A stretch of 64,000 nt of DNA from Rhabdophis nuchalis (GCA_039707465.1 CM077643.1:62622605-62686604); one strand, 5' to 3'. Positions 22,818 to 34,666 are shown, counted from the first letter of the stretch. Notes: generated by a model from the letters alone, not told the origin. Program-made: numbers and translations.

Positions 22818-23010
22818 CAATAGTGAAATTCAATTTTTTAAATACCGGTTCTGTGGGTGTGGATGTGGCAGGGGAAGGATACCGCGAAATCTCTATTCCC
22901 ACCCCACTCTGGAGCTAGCCAGAGGTGATATTTGCCAGTTCTCTGAACTACTCCAAATTTATGCTACCAGTTCTCCAGAGCCTGTCAGAAACTGCTGAAT
23001 TTCGTCCCTG
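22818..23010. mobile_element. hAT-type MITE with 8-bp TSD
   Basis: Left end caatagtgaaattcaa pairs with right end tgaatttcgtccctg. The 8-bp ctttcttc is duplicated exactly (22810-22817 and 23011-23018). The interior taccggttctgtgggtgtgg matches the reverse complement of 49733-49952. Confidence 0.9.
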
Positions 23011-24019
23011 CTTTCTTCTTTTTGTTTTTACTTTTTGAGGAAAATGTTTTACTTACCTGATGTTTTACTTCCTTCAAAAAAAAAAAAGAATTAAAATATT
23101 TTCAGCCCCCCCTCCCCCCAACTCACACTCACTGGGACTCTGTAAATAGTGCCAACTATTAAAAAATAAATAATAAAAGCCACCCGTTTAGCATTTTTTA
23201 ACATCCTGAAAATTTGTACTACACTAATTATTTGGTAACTGACTTGCTATGGAAAGGAAAAGGGGAATGTGTGTAATATGTGTAAGGAAAAGGGGAATGA
23301 GGTATAAAAGGTCTCCCCTCCTTTGTAATGCTGTTGCAAAGATGTCTTTCATTTTACTGTTCTTGTTTATTCCTTCCTTTTTGTCAGGGGCTTCTTCTAT
23401 CTGGTGGAGGAGGCGGACAGGGAGACACAAGATAAGGGATGGAAGGGAAATATATCAGAGTGTTCACAGAGATATGAGACACCTGAAGATTATGAGGAGA
23501 GTGGGGAAAAGTAACTTTCTCTCAAAATCTTTGAATATGAGCTCCGTTATAATGATTAGCAGCAGAGCTTTTCGAAAGATTCTGCCGATTTGATTTTTCT
23601 GGCAGAAAAGAATGATTTGGGGTTATGAAGTCAGTAATATGTTCCGAAAATACCCCGGTTATGAGGAATTTTTGTCTCCCCATCCCCCATTCCCGTTCCC
23701 TTCAGTGCTATTATTTCATCATTTCCAGATGCTTTGGCATAATTTCTGCCTCCTTTTTTTGAGTCAAAAGGGCATGTCCAGCCAATCAGGGAATGCGTAG
23801 CTAAGGGGAGAGCATGATAATGCAATGCAGCCAATCAAATTATGTGAGCTGATGATATCATCGAGAAGTCATTGAAGAAAGCCATATAAAGATTTTGTTA
23901 GCAAGTATTGCATAATCGGTGGCTCCATTGAAGAGCCCTTCATCACAAGTTCATAGGTGAGAGCTGCCAAGGGTGAATTCCTGCAGGCAGATACTTAATT
24001 TGCACATTGGCAAAGTATC
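23011..24019. other. unclassified, possible retroviral/LTR-like remnant
   Basis: Near 23310 the text ggtataaaaggtctcccctc resembles an LTR promoter. It is followed by atccttcc and G-rich sequence to about 23470. No TG...CA pair, gag or pol could be shown. A repeated gcagccaatca/gccaatcaggg lies near 23780-23840. Confidence 0.25.
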
Positions 24020-24461
24020 TGTCAGGTCTGTTATTCTAACGATAACCAAGAAAGAAACCCCTCAACTCCATTTCGGATGGAATTAAAAGTACTTTTACTG
24101 GTTATGAAATGAATAGCATAAATGCTAAGCAAGGTCTGAAGCATTTAGGCGCGAAAGCATACATATCAATATATGTCCAACCTCCTTTTTCCAATAACCC
24201 CCCCACCCCATTGTCCAATGCGCAAGCCCCTCAGGTGTCATGTGGGTTGCATCTTCAAGGAGCATCATCAGGATGGCATGCAAGACCGTTGACCTTGACC
24301 ACCGCACGGCCCCAGCCACTGGTATGCGAAGTAGATGGCGATAATTTACTCCTTTCTGCAAATCACTCTCCTGCACCATAGAATCCCGTACCCTAATAGC
24401 AAAGCCCCTCCCTCCCCGTTTCACATGGCAGCCGAAGCAAACAGCAAAGTGGAGGCTGACA
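24020..24461 (-). mobile_element. candidate solo LTR, reversed
   Basis: A 442-bp block starts tgtcaggtctgtta and ends ggaggctgaca, so its ends (TGTCAG/CTGACA) are inverted as in LTRs. The minus strand shows an R-U5-like order. No convincing target duplication was found (gtatc against gtgtt). No internal coding region adjoins it. Confidence 0.45.
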
Positions 24462-25009
24462 GTGTTATTGTAAATATTTTTGCTATCTGTATATGTTTGT
24501 ATATTCAGAGCTTGCTGACTTCAAAATGTTGCATTTTTCAATATATTCAATTTTCAGTGAGAAGTTCAATTAGAATGACTTCCTCCAATATACACATTTA
24601 GAAATCTACATAATGTGCAAAAACACTTTAAAAAAATGATGCTGAAATAGCTTGGTCAGCAGCTATGTAGGGAAGCCAAGCTTGCAGTTGTTCAGCTGTA
24701 GCTTATACACTTAAATTAAAATTAAATGAATGTCCTGACATGTACAATATAATATGAGTTTCTTGTGTTATTTTATGACTGGGTAAAAAAAAATTTGCAG
24801 AAGAAATCAGGAAGATGCTGAAGTCACCAGATTTATTATTTTTAGAAGAGTAGAATGTTAGAAGACTATATTGTTTGTTTTAGGAGATAATATTAACTGT
24901 ATCATTCTCAGGGATTGATCTGTGTGCCACAACTGTTGTGCTGGTAACATTTTTCGTGTCTGATGCAGAAAATGATGGTTGCTCTGCAGAATTCACAGTG
25001 TAAGGTCAA
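24462..25009. other. AT-rich sequence, nothing recognised
   Basis: No supported feature. Confidence 0.45.
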
Positions 25010-25145
25010 GCTAACTGTCCCCAAAGAAGCTTCTTGACTGAGAAGTGAAGCGTCTTCGAAGAAAAACCAGAAAGTCCCAAAGAACCTTTGGGACAGCCAT
25101 GACCTGGATGATTGAGAATCTCCATAGACATCAGGCTGGCTGAAG
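25010..25145 (+). mobile_element. Penelope-like 3' fragment (tentative)
   Basis: Contains gcttcttgactgagaagtg, aaaaaccagaaagtccca, cctttgggacagccatgacc and gagaatctccatagaca, an order recalled from Penelope-like element ends. The hammerhead-like core seems degenerate here (gactgagaagtgaagcgtc). Confidence 0.4.
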
Positions 25146-25335
25146 CCTAGAGTGTCTTCTCAGATCTGAGAACTACAAAACAGTTGCAGTTTTCTTTTGA
25201 CTAATCCATTTTCTTCCTCTTATCTGTTTTCAAAGTATCAAATATAACTTTGATTTACTATTATGACTTGAGGTAATTAAAAAAAAATACTTGGGTGTTA
25301 TTAGCCAAGGCATATTCAAGTTGTCAACCTAGTGC

Positions 25336-25660
25336 AGTGATGGCTAACCTTTTTGTTGTTGCGTGCCGAAATAATCTTAGAGTGCTGCAGTAGGAAAAAG
25401 ATAATTAAAAGGGTAATCAGGGTTTGATATCAACTGCTGAAAAAGGTTTTGGGCACAGCCCTCAGCTTGCTGGATTGGACCAAATGGCACATGGCATTAA
25501 AGAATCTAAGGTGCACATTTTAAAATGCAGTTGTCCTAATTTTGGGAAGACTATGTTTATCTCTGGTAGCTCTCCTGTTCCGGGGGTGGGTTCCGGCATC
25601 CACTACTGCCAGTTCACTTGTGGTCATGCAGCATGCATGCATGCTTGATGTGCGCTGTGC
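25336..25660. mobile_element. hAT-like fragments
   Basis: At 25336 gcagtgatggctaacctttt matches the left end of the element at 18027. From 25573 gggtgggttccggcatccac resembles the left end of 18718. Neither has a matching right end or target duplication. Confidence 0.45.
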
Positions 25661-26597
25661 GTGCCTCCAACAACTCTGGGTAGCTCATAACTATCAAATA
25701 GAGAAATTACAACCAAATTTAAAAAGATAAAGGTAAAAAAGTTGGCAAGTGTGACAGATCACATAGAATAAAGCAAAGAATTTTCCTCAAGACTGTGAAT
25801 AGGAAACGAATAAATAAATTCTCTTTCTGATTCTATAAACGTTCACCCTGTTCTCTCTCATACAATGCTAACACTGTCACCACATAAAACTTCATCTAAT
25901 ACATGAACGGCATTTACAGTTAAGGATAGTTGCAGGCTGTACGTCTGTTGCAGTTGTATGATTAAGTGAAAGAGGTGTAGATTGAACCAGGCAGAATACA
26001 TGGATATATTGGTGGGTTTTTAAAAACCTGGCTACTGTCAACCTTGAAGCTGACAACCCTGAAGTTATATGTCAGCCTGGGAGGCATAGAAAAATAGGTA
26101 TCCTTTGCCCCAGCCCAACATATTGCTATAGTAAGGACTTCCGTTTGTCAAATTACATGAGTAATGATGACCAAACCCTTTTCCTGCTACATGTGTCAGC
26201 CATATTCGCTTCTGGATCTTTGGCCTGCCATACACTCTATTATTCTACTATGCTGTTTCTGCGCATCCACACACGTTTTCTTGGCAGGGATCGTTTAGTG
26301 CAACTCACGCCAGCATCTTGCTGGAATAATCAATGATGCCTAGTGTTGAATTTCATTGCTGATAAAGTTTATTTGCATGATTGAAGAGGTGGGGAAAGAT
26401 AAGGTTTTGAGGGCTCTGCTTGGCTGATGAACAGCCAATGGCTGTGATGGTGAACCTATGGCATGAATTTTTTTCTAGAAAAATCTAGAAATGAATTTTT
26501 AAAAAAAAATAAAAGGTAAGTATCAGGCCTACAGCCCTCTTTTCTTTTGGATCTTTGGCCCACCACACTTTCTATTATTCTGCTATGCCTTTTCTAT
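25661..26597. other. AT-rich sequence, nothing recognised
   Basis: Contains ggtgaacctatggcatg near 26450, possibly the end of a hAT element. No gene was recognised. Confidence 0.4.
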
Positions 26598-26756
26598 TGT
26601 GGGAAAATGGGAGGGGGGATTCTACAGAGTTAGATGCTATGTAGCCGTAACAAAATCCTTTCTAGAAAGCCAAGGTCATCCTTTGTCTCTACACCTCTGG
26701 ACCTGACTGGAACTGGATGGGTGGAACTGCCAGCATGGCAGTGGAAGATTGGATCA
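26598..26756 (+). mobile_element. LTR fragment truncated by L2
   Basis: Starts tgtgggaaaatgggagggg, identical to the start of the candidate LTR at 53854-54175. It keeps that element's order (agccgtaacaaaatcctttc, ggatcaggtgatgga) until the L2 join near 26755. Confidence 0.6.
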
Positions 26757-28082
26757 GGTGATGGACTTGGTCCTATTAGACCTCTCAGCGGCTTTCGATA
26801 CCATCGACCATGGTATCCTATTGCATCGGTTGGGGGGGTTGGGGGTGGGAGGCACCGTTTTACGGTGGTTCTCCTCCTACCTCTCTGGCCGATCGCAATT
26901 TGTGTTGGCAGGAGAGCAGAGGTCGACCTCAAGACCCCTCACATGTGGGGTTCCTCAGGGGTCGGTCCTCTCGCCTCTCCTGTTCAACACATACATGAAG
27001 CCGCTGGGCGAGATCATCCGTGGTTTTGGGGTAGAGTATCATCTCTATGCTGATGATACGCAGCTGTATATATCTACCCCAAACCACCCCAACGATGCCG
27101 TAGCGGTGATGTGCCAGTGCCTGGAAGCCGTACGGATCTGGATGGGAAGTAACGGACTCAGACTCAACCCGACCAAGACCGAGTGGCTGTGGTTTCCGGC
27201 TGCCCGATTCAACCAGCTAACTCCATCGCTGGCCATAGGGGGCGAACATCTTGCCCCTGTGGATGGGGCGCGCAACTTGGGTGTCCTCCTAGATGCCCGG
27301 CTGTCCATGGAAGATCAAGTGACAGCCGTGGCTAGGAGGGCGTTTTACCAGGTTCGCCTGGTTCGCCAGTTGCGCCCCCTATTGGATCGGGACGCCCTTC
27401 GCACAGTCACTCATGCTCTCGTGACATCTCGACTGGACTATTGTAACTCTCTCTACATGGGGCTTCCCTTGAGGTGCACCCGGAGACTGCAGATGGTCCA
27501 GAACGCAGCCGCGCGGGCAATCCTGGGTACCTCTAGGTTTACCCATGTAACACCTCTCCTGCGCGAGCTGCACTGGCTGCCTGTCGTCTTCCGGGTGCGC
27601 TTCAAGGTACTAATTATCATCTTTAAAGCGCTCCATGGCTCGGGACCTAGCTACTTGCGGGATCGGATCCTGCCCCATACTTCCTCACGACCGATTCGCT
27701 CCCACAGAGAGGGACTTCTCCGGGTGCCGTCCACTAGACTTTGTCAGCGGGCGACACCCAGGGGAAGGGCTCTCTCTGTGGCGGGCCCTGCCCTCTGGAA
27801 TGACCTTCCCCCCGACATTAGAACGACCACGGACCTCCGCTCCTTCCGTCTGAAATTAAAAACATATTTTTTCTGCTTGGCCGGTCTGGGGTAGTCTCTC
27901 TCTATGGGGTTTTAGTGTATAGTGGGAATTTTAGTTTAGATTGGGTATTTTAGCACAGGTACTATTTAATTTGTTTTTAAGATGTTCTTGATTGTATATT
28001 TATGGTTTTTAGTTTCCCTGTGCACCGCTCCGAGTCCCTACGGGGAGAGGAGCGGTCAAGAAATTAAACTATTATTATTATT
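26757..28082 (+). mobile_element. L2 LINE, 5'-truncated with intact RT 3' half
   Basis: Best-preserved L2 in the window. It begins inside reverse transcriptase and runs uninterrupted to the ORF2 stop (27892-27894). A 3' UTR follows with ttttagcacagg, ttccctgtgcaccgctccga and an ATT-rich tail. The 5' join to the LTR fragment is near 26755. The unbroken frame suggests recent insertion. Confidence 0.9.
26761..27894 (+). CDS. L2-clade ORF2 protein fragment (reverse transcriptase and C-terminal domain)
   Basis: A non-LTR reverse transcriptase copies element RNA into chromosomal DNA at a nick made by its endonuclease. This open frame of 377 codons begins with motif A (LLDLSAAFDTIDH) and has GVPQGSVLSPLLF, then the catalytic YADDTQLY at about residue 100, SRLDYCNSLYMGLP, LQMVQNAAAR, LRELHWLPV and LWNDLPP. 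These motifs are typical of the L2 clade; CR1 has FADDTKL instead. The endonuclease and RT fingers are missing, so it is a truncated product without its own promoter. The ATG at 26761 is an internal methionine, not a real start. Confidence 0.88.
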   Translation: MDLVLLDLSAAFDTIDHGILLHRLGGLGVGGTVLRWFSSYLSGRSQFVLAGEQRSTSRPLTCGVPQGSVLSPLLFNTYMKPLGEIIRGFGVEYHLYADDTQLYISTPNHPNDAVAVMCQCLEAVRIWMGSNGLRLNPTKTEWLWFPAARFNQLTPSLAIGGEHLAPVDGARNLGVLLDARLSMEDQVTAVARRAFYQVRLVRQLRPLLDRDALRTVTHALVTSRLDYCNSLYMGLPLRCTRRLQMVQNAAARAILGTSRFTHVTPLLRELHWLPVVFRVRFKVLIIIFKALHGSGPSYLRDRILPHTSSRPIRSHREGLLRVPSTRLCQRATPRGRALSVAGPALWNDLPPDIRTTTDLRSFRLKLKTYFFCLAGLG

Positions 28083-28844
28083 GTGGGTGTGGGGGCAAGA
28101 TCCTGAACTGTCAATTGGATGTTAGCAAACCTGAAGAGTGCAGTGGCTGCATATTTGTTGGTAAAAGGTGGCCATAACAGATGATCTCAGCATGTAGAAG
28201 ATCCCAAGAAGTCTAAAGGGCAAGGGTAGGCAGAAGGAAACGTTAACTCTTGTAGCCCACCCAGCAAGTAAGATTTAGGAAATTTATTCTTGGGTTGTTT
28301 AACATATTTGCAACAGTAGTAAGAATGGACAGCTTCTTTAATTTCAGGTCTTTCTTATTGTTAGATTAGGTGCTTGCCTCCTGGGTTCTGGGACAATATA
28401 TATGTAATGATACAAACCAACGTTCTTAAATTCCTCTCCAAACATCTGAGAATTTCAGAGGGGAACTCAAAATCTCTAAAAACAACGTCTCAAGACCTTT
28501 TCAATATTAAATCAATTAAGAATTTTTAAAAGTCCCTCTATATAAACATTATGCATTATGTTTATGCAGATGTCTGTTTCAGGTCTTCAGCAGCCACCTA
28601 GCCTTCCTTCTCTTCAGCTATTTCCTTCAAAGCATTGGAGAAATGTTTGTTTTGCTGCCCTCTAGTGTTAATAGTTTGCAGCCGTTTGAAATAGTTAAAT
28701 GCAAAACTTCCCTTCCTATTTATTTTTATTTTTGATTTTAGTGATTAACTATTATTGGACATAATGTAGCAGGCTTTCCTAAGTGACACTTCTACAAAAC
28801 CCTGAAACCATCGATTTTTGTCACTGGAGAAAAGAGAAAAAAAA
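28083..28844. other. AT-rich sequence, nothing recognised
   Basis: No supported feature. Confidence 0.45.
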
Positions 28845-29358
28845 AATACTGCAGAAAAAACAATTGCTACCAACCTGCCTTCCATCCTGCACAGTCAAAA
28901 AGAGGGCTGTGAAAATATTGACAGACCCCTCACATCCTGGACATAAATTGTTTCAACTCCTACCCTCAAAACAATACTGTAGAGCACTGCACACCAGAAC
29001 AACTAGACACAAGAACAGTTTTTCCCTGAACGCCATCACTCTGCTAAACAAATAATTCCCTCAACACTGTCAAACTATTTACTAGGTTTGCATTATTACT
29101 ATTAATCTTATCATCGTTCCTATCACCCATCTCCTCCCACTTATGACTGTACGACTGTAACTTTGTTGCCTGAATCCTTATATTGATTGTTTCTTAGTAT
29201 GATTTGATTGCTTATTTGTACACTTTGACTATCATTAAGTGTTGTACCTTATGATTAGTGACGAATGTAGCTTTTCTTTTTTACACTGAGAGCATATGCA
29301 AAGACAAATTCTTTGTGTGTCCAATTACACTTGGCCAATAAAGAATTCTATTCTATCT
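28845..29358 (+). mobile_element. LINE 3' end (Snake1/CR1-L3-like)
   Basis: In frame up to 29055 the protein ends ILTDPSHPGHKLFQLLPS, then RTTRHKNSFSLNAITLLNK, a conserved C-terminal pattern of this LINE group. The 3' UTR carries gagagcatatgcaaagacaa and cacttggccaataaagaatt, with an ATTCT tail. The reverse-strand relative is 4682-5138. Upstream coding sequence is lost. Confidence 0.75.
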
Positions 29359-29404
29359 ATATTATCAGACATTCTTCTCTAGCAATGATTAGTTCCCAAG
29401 GATG

Positions 29405-29640
29405 GGATACAGATAGTTCTCAAATTATGACTTGTTGCTTAACAATCATTTGAAGTTACAATGGACCTCAAAAAAACCTATGGTCTTTCCTCAAAATTAC
29501 AACTGCCACCTCCCCTCCACAGTCATGTGATTGCATTTCATATGCTTGGCCACCAGCTTGCATTTATAACTGCATTCTGCAATCACATGATGGCAGTTTG
29601 TGATTATTTTGCCATGTTCCAGCAGAAAATTGGCATTCAA
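29405..29640 (-). mobile_element. TA-flanked MITE relative, diverged
   Basis: Begins ta-cagatagttctcaa, which resembles the family's left terminal repeat. It continues with tgaagttacaatgg and agtcatgtgattgca, resembling the MITE family. The right end is lost. Confidence 0.45.
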
Positions 29641-29715
29641 GGCATCTAGGTCGTATTTTGGCAGTTAATACCTGGGAAAATCCTACAAAAGATAATCAAG
29701 CAGTGGGTTTGTTAG

Positions 29716-30172
29716 CACGGTGGGCTCGGGACCTAGCTATCTGCGGGATCGGATCCTGCCCCATACATCCTCACGGCCGATTCGCTCCCACAGAGAGGGA
29801 CTTCTTTGGGTGCCGTCCACTAGACTTTGTCAGCGGGTGACGCCCAGGGGAAGGGCCTTCTCTGTGGCGGGCCCAGCCCTCTGGAACGACCTTCCCCCCG
29901 ACATTAGAACAACCACGGACCTCCGCTCCTTCCGTCTAAAATTAAAAACACATCTTTTCCGCTTGGCCGGCCTAGGGTAGTCTCTTTTTAATTAATTGGG
30001 GGATTTTAGCGCAGGGATAATTATTTAATCTGCCTTTTAATTTTATATTTATTGTTTTTATGTTTGTATTTTGCTTGTTTTTAACTGTTTTTTAATTCCC
30101 TGTGCCCCGCCTCGAGTCCCCTCGGGGAGAGAGAGCAGGTTATAAATAAAACTATTATTATTATTATTATTA
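29716..30172 (+). mobile_element. L2 LINE, 3' fragment
   Basis: A frame to 29980 encodes the L2 C-terminus (GSGPSYLRDRILPHTSSRPI, ALWNDLPPDIRTTTDLRSFR). The 3' UTR has ttttagcgcaggga, ccctgtgccccgcctcgag and a (TTA)n tail. It closely resembles the L2 at 26757-28082. Confidence 0.9.
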
Positions 30173-30209
30173 CTTAGAAAAGAAGAGCTTACTGGAAGCC
30201 AGTATAAAA

Positions 30210-30579
30210 AAGATAAAGGTAAAGGTTCTCCTCGCACATATGTGCTAATTGTTCCCAACTCTAGGGGGCGGTGCTCATCTCCGTTTCAAAGCCGAAGTGC
30301 CAGTGCTGTCCAAAGATGTCTCTGTGGTCATGTGGCCGGCATGACTAAATGCCGAAGGCACACAGAATGCTGTTACCTTCCCACCAAAGGTGGTTCCTAT
30401 TTTTTTATTTGCATTTTTACATGCTTTCATGTAAAAATGCAACATGTATTTTGGGGACATGTAATGGGACATGTAATGGGAGCTCACTCCGTTACATGAC
30501 GCTAGGGATTCAAACTGCTGAACTGCTGACCTTTCTGATCAACAAGCTCAGTGTCTTAGCCATTGAGCCACCGCATCCC
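30210..30579 (-). mobile_element. Sauria-type tRNA-derived SINE, reversed
   Basis: On the minus strand the tRNA head carries ggctcaatggctaagac (box A) and a box-B-like gtttgaatccctag. The body follows (atgactaaatgccgaaggc on the plus strand) and ends ttacctttatct, as in the Sauria SINE of squamates (known from memory). Flanks ggaagccagtata (30194-30206) and ggaaaccagcata (30580-30592) match at 11 of 13 positions, a plausible target duplication. The stretch 30411-30480 is abnormal: a 13-bp perfect hairpin and a tandem copy of ggacatgtaatg. Confidence 0.85.
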
Positions 30580-30592
30580 GGAAACCAGCATA

Positions 30593-31962
30593 GATTTGTT
30601 AAAACATATCATAACAGATGAATCACAATATATATGGGTATCTTACAAAGTAGACTGTGGTTTAGCAAAACATAAACCACAATTTACCTGTTAATTTGCT
30701 TTAACAGAGAATAAAACTGTCTTTCCTTCAACCCCCCAAGAAATCTGAAGTTGTCATGAAGCACCAGTTATCACCTGAATTATCACCACAGCCCTCATAG
30801 AACAGACTTCCTGAATATTATTCTGGGATCAGCCCTATTGGAATATAGATTATTGGTGTCTAGGTAATAGGATGGAATTTATTGTTATTTTTATATTATA
30901 GAAACCTCTTTCTCAGTGGGCACGTGGTTATATTCCATTGGAATGCACATCCAACTTCAATCTGTACAGCTGGTCTAAAAATAATATATTTTATTCTAAA
31001 AAAGAAAAAGGTGTAGATATCTGAGAAATGCTTTCCTAAAGTATTCCAAATAGGCCAACAGAGAAGTCAGAACTTTTCAGAGAGGGATGTTTGTAATCTA
31101 TATACTGTATATAAAAGCCAAGTACCACTCACTCATCATGAAATCTCCAGAATGATAAAGCCTACAAACTTGAAATTTGGCCCGTATGTTCCTCTTGACT
31201 TCTAGGTGCTCACTAAGAAAGAATTTTTTTGAAATGACGATCAGATCATTAGTATTTCTTATACAGTAATTAACACACTCTGATGCTAAGGAGTTCTACC
31301 CCCTCCCCACCTGAAAAGAACTCTGTTCCAACTGCCAGTTGCCTCACATTCCATTAGCTCAGTTCAAATTGGCAGACGTTCCACTTCTTCACCCAGGAGC
31401 GGCCTGGGGCTCCTTACAGTACTAAACATTGGTACTTCATCAAAATGTCTATTCCTTCCACCTATGGAACTGCTTCGGGACTCAAAGTGGTGTGAGCGAT
31501 ATTTCCTTATGTGTTTCAATTACCAACTACCATTGAGCCAACGGATTGGAACTGAATTTCTCCTGCATAGCCTGATCACATATTTAGTTATATGTTGTAA
31601 GAACATATAACACAGTTATAGTGATTATAAATAATAGATTGATCATTTATGGTTAACCAGTGAAAGTAGATCACTATTCTGCCTGTTGAAATAATCATGG
31701 TGGCTATAAGAAGTACGAACAGAAGTAAATTTATACTTAGATGCTTAACAATCACCACAAAGAATCAAATGAACAAAGTTATGAAAAGACTCATGGTTGA
31801 ATGTATGCATGCATAATACATTGTTAAAATATAATTTTCAGCAAATCAAGCCAATCTTTCTTCTAAAATATATATTTTTTCATATTCTCAAATCACTGGA
31901 CTTAATCCCATTCAAATATTCTTAACTCTTGCTAAAAAAAAAAAAAAAAGGACAGATAAAAG
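30593..31962. other. AT-rich sequence; possible unclassified repeat at 31086-31500
   Basis: The stretch from 31101 (tatataaaagccaagtacc, then atgaaatctccagaatgata) looks like a dispersed repeat but could not be assigned. Nothing else was recognised. Confidence 0.3.
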
Positions 31963-31964
31963 TA

Positions 31965-32920
31965 CTGTATTTTTCAGAGTATAAGATGCACCTTTTTTCC
32001 TCTAAAAAGAGGTTGAAAATCTGCATCTTATACACTGAGTACAGCATTTTTTTCCTCCTGAAGCCCCTCCCCTTCACCAAAATGGCTGTACATAGCCTTA
32101 TGGAGGCTTTCAAAGAGTTCCTGGGGGCTGGGGAGGGCAGAAATGAGCAAAAAACAGACTGTTTTTGCTCATTTTTGGCCCCCCAGGGGCACTCTGCAAG
32201 CCCCTCCCCCCAAGGCTATTCATGCCTTTTGTTTGGAAAAAAGGACCCATTTTCATGAAAAACGGGCTGTTTGGGGGATGTTTGCAGAATGCAAAAACTT
32301 GTTTTTCCCCCCTTTCAGAAAGCTCTTTAGTTAGAGTGGTTAATGAGAATTACATTGGCCAAGTGTTGTGCCAGCAGTTTTAGTTGCTACAGGTTGTCAG
32401 CGATTTGCTTCTCCAGCACATGGGTAAATACACCTGGAAACATCTACCTACCTACCTATCTACCTATCTACTCTCTCCCCCACCTATCTACTGCATTTCT
32501 CTCTCTATTTTTCTCTCTCTATCCCTCTACCTACCAACCTACCTTCTCTCTCTCTCTCTCTCTCCTGTATTTCTTTCTATCCCTCTACCTACCTACCTAC
32601 CTACCTACCTACCTACCCTCTCTCTCCCTACATACCTACTGTATTTCTGTGTCTCTCTCTCTCACACTCTATCTACCTATCTATCTACCTACCTACCCAC
32701 TCTCCCTCCCCTATCTTCTATATTTCTCTCTTTCTATTTTTCTCTCTATCCCTCTACCTACCTACCTATCTACACACTCCCTCTCTCCCTCTACCTACCT
32801 ATCTACTGTATTTCTCTCTCTATTTCTCTTTCCCTCTCTCTCCCTCTATCTACCTACCTACTTTTTTTAAAAAAATTGCCTCTTCAAAACCTGGGTGCGT
32901 TTATATTCCAAAAAATACAG
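31965..32920. mobile_element. TA-flanked TIR transposon with microsatellite core, copy 2
   Basis: Ends ctgtatttttcagagtataa and ttatattccaaaaaatacag are inverted repeats with TA on both sides (31963-31964 and 32921-32922). It is the inverted relative of 11459-13008 and lacks the L2 insertion, so it shows the simpler structure (956 bp). The array at 32446-32865 mirrors that of copy 1. No transposase is present. Confidence 0.78.
32446..32865. repeat. compound (TACC)n/(TATC)n/(TC)n array
   Basis: Complement of the array in copy 1. Blocks are punctuated by ctgtatttct-like motifs at about 32480, 32566, 32638, 32718 and 32805 (72-87 bp apart). Plus-strand frames of 175-179 codons with YLPTYLPTY are its translation. 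Confidence 0.9.
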
Positions 32921-33225
32921 TAAGAGGTCTGACATAGGCTTGTCTTGCGATGGTCCTGTGTATTTTCAGCTATGTAGAATAATCAGCTGGAAAAGAAAGT
33001 GAATTAAACTTGGGGAAAAAAGAAAAATCATGAAATAAAAAGAAATCATTGTTAACCATCTTTATGTTCCATGTGATGCATTGGCAGTGATCCTAGGAAG
33101 CAAATGGGTCTTGCTGAAAGGAAAATGAGAGGTGGACAAAGCTCTAATGAAGATTGGGTTAGACGTTTGCAGAGAAAAAAAGAACATTGGGGGTGGGGGA
33201 TGCTATTGCAAGCTCCAGGAAATAA

Positions 33226-33320
33226 GGAAGAAGAAGAAGAAGGAGGAGGAGGAGGAGGAGGAGGAGGAGGAGGAGGAGGAGGAGGAGGAGGAGGAGGAGG
33301 AGGAGGAGGAGGAGGAGGAA
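33226..33320. repeat. (GAA)n(GGA)n trinucleotide repeat
   Basis: About 95 bp of gaa, then gga units. Poly-Glu, poly-Gly and poly-Ser frames in this interval are repeat artefacts. Confidence 0.97.
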
Positions 33321-33925
33321 AGGAGAGATTCTACAACTTCATGGGAGCCATGGGGTTCCATATCTGCAAACCTTGAGAATGGAGCAGTGATTGGAAAAGG
33401 CCTGATGGCTGGGCAGGCACAAAGGGACACAAATAAAGAGATACAAAGCGGAGGGGGAGAGATGTTTCTGAGAGAATCTTGGAAATCTGTTCAATGGCAG
33501 TGAGATTATTATATGCATAAAGATGGAAAGACTCTAAAATATCACAATGGAGAAATAATTGGTGAAGTAGATAGAAAATACTGAATTGGCAAAACTGATT
33601 TACCTGATTAAGGAAAAACCAGCTATACTTTTCATTGATTGGAAACCATAATGGAAGTTATGCTAAAAATGGGGTGGGTGAGTGTAAACTTGTGATTATG
33701 GTTTTGGGATTATGATTATGGACAAATAGAAAGGATGGAATATGGAAAGAAGGGAGTTATAATATAATTTTAGAGAGGATAAAATACAATTACATTTATA
33801 ACTGCTCTAAAGGAGATCAGAAGCTGCTTTATATCTTTTTTTGCTCTCTTTTCTGCTCTTTAATATTCTTTATTTATTTCTTATAAATAAATTTCTTATT
33901 TCTTTATTTATTCACCACCTTATTC
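33321..33925. other. AT-rich sequence, nothing recognised
   Basis: No supported feature. Confidence 0.45.
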
Positions 33926-33931
33926 TCTTTT

Positions 33932-33999
<68 letters not shown>

Positions 34000-34040
34000 T
34001 TTTTCTTTTTTCTTTCCTTCCTTCCTTCCTTCCTTCCTTC
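33926..34040. repeat. (TTTC)n(TTCC)n microsatellite
   Basis: A long pure TTTC run, then a TTCC run. Confidence 0.97.
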
Positions 34041-34666
34041 AATTTGCATTGTTTTTATTCTGTAAAAAATAGAAGTACTTTGTTAAAAGTATTAAATGAA
34101 GAAGGCCTCAATCACTTTTCAAAACTTGTAAGCAAGCTTGCATTTCTGACTCAAATTTTCCTCGTTGCAGTATTTTACAAATAAAATAATACTGGAGCTT
34201 TTTCCTGGAATATTATTTCAAAATATGCAATTACATAAACCAGGAAATTTGGCTTTTAAAAGTTAATAATGGTTTCTTTACTAAGCAGAATGTTGCCCCA
34301 CCCCCCTTCTCTCTCCTCCCTCTCTCCCTCCCTCCTTCTCATTTTGGTAACCAGATTTTGTATGAAATTATTACAAGTGGTCAAAAACCAATCCAGGCGC
34401 ATCTGATTTATGCTGACCCTAAAGAGCAGGAAAGGAAACTTCTTGGCAGGCAATAAGCTCTAATCTGCTTTTTAATGAATATATATTTTGGTAACTTTAT
34501 ATATTTTGGTAATGAATCAACAGCTTTTTCCCAACCCTCCATATATTTTGCTTTTTTTTTCAATGCAGTCAAAATATTTTATGCTAAATGGCAAGATTAG
34601 AAAAAAGTCAAATAGCAATTTTTCTTTTTCTCCATTTGCAAAGAGACTTTTTGGGGAGATTTTTCT
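34041..34666. other. sequence upstream of U6 copy, nothing recognised
   Basis: Only a short CT-rich patch (34305-34340) stands out. Confidence 0.45.

Noticed and set aside
33104..33503. Poly-Gly, poly-Glu and poly-Ser frames
   Set aside because: Translations of the GGA trinucleotide run.
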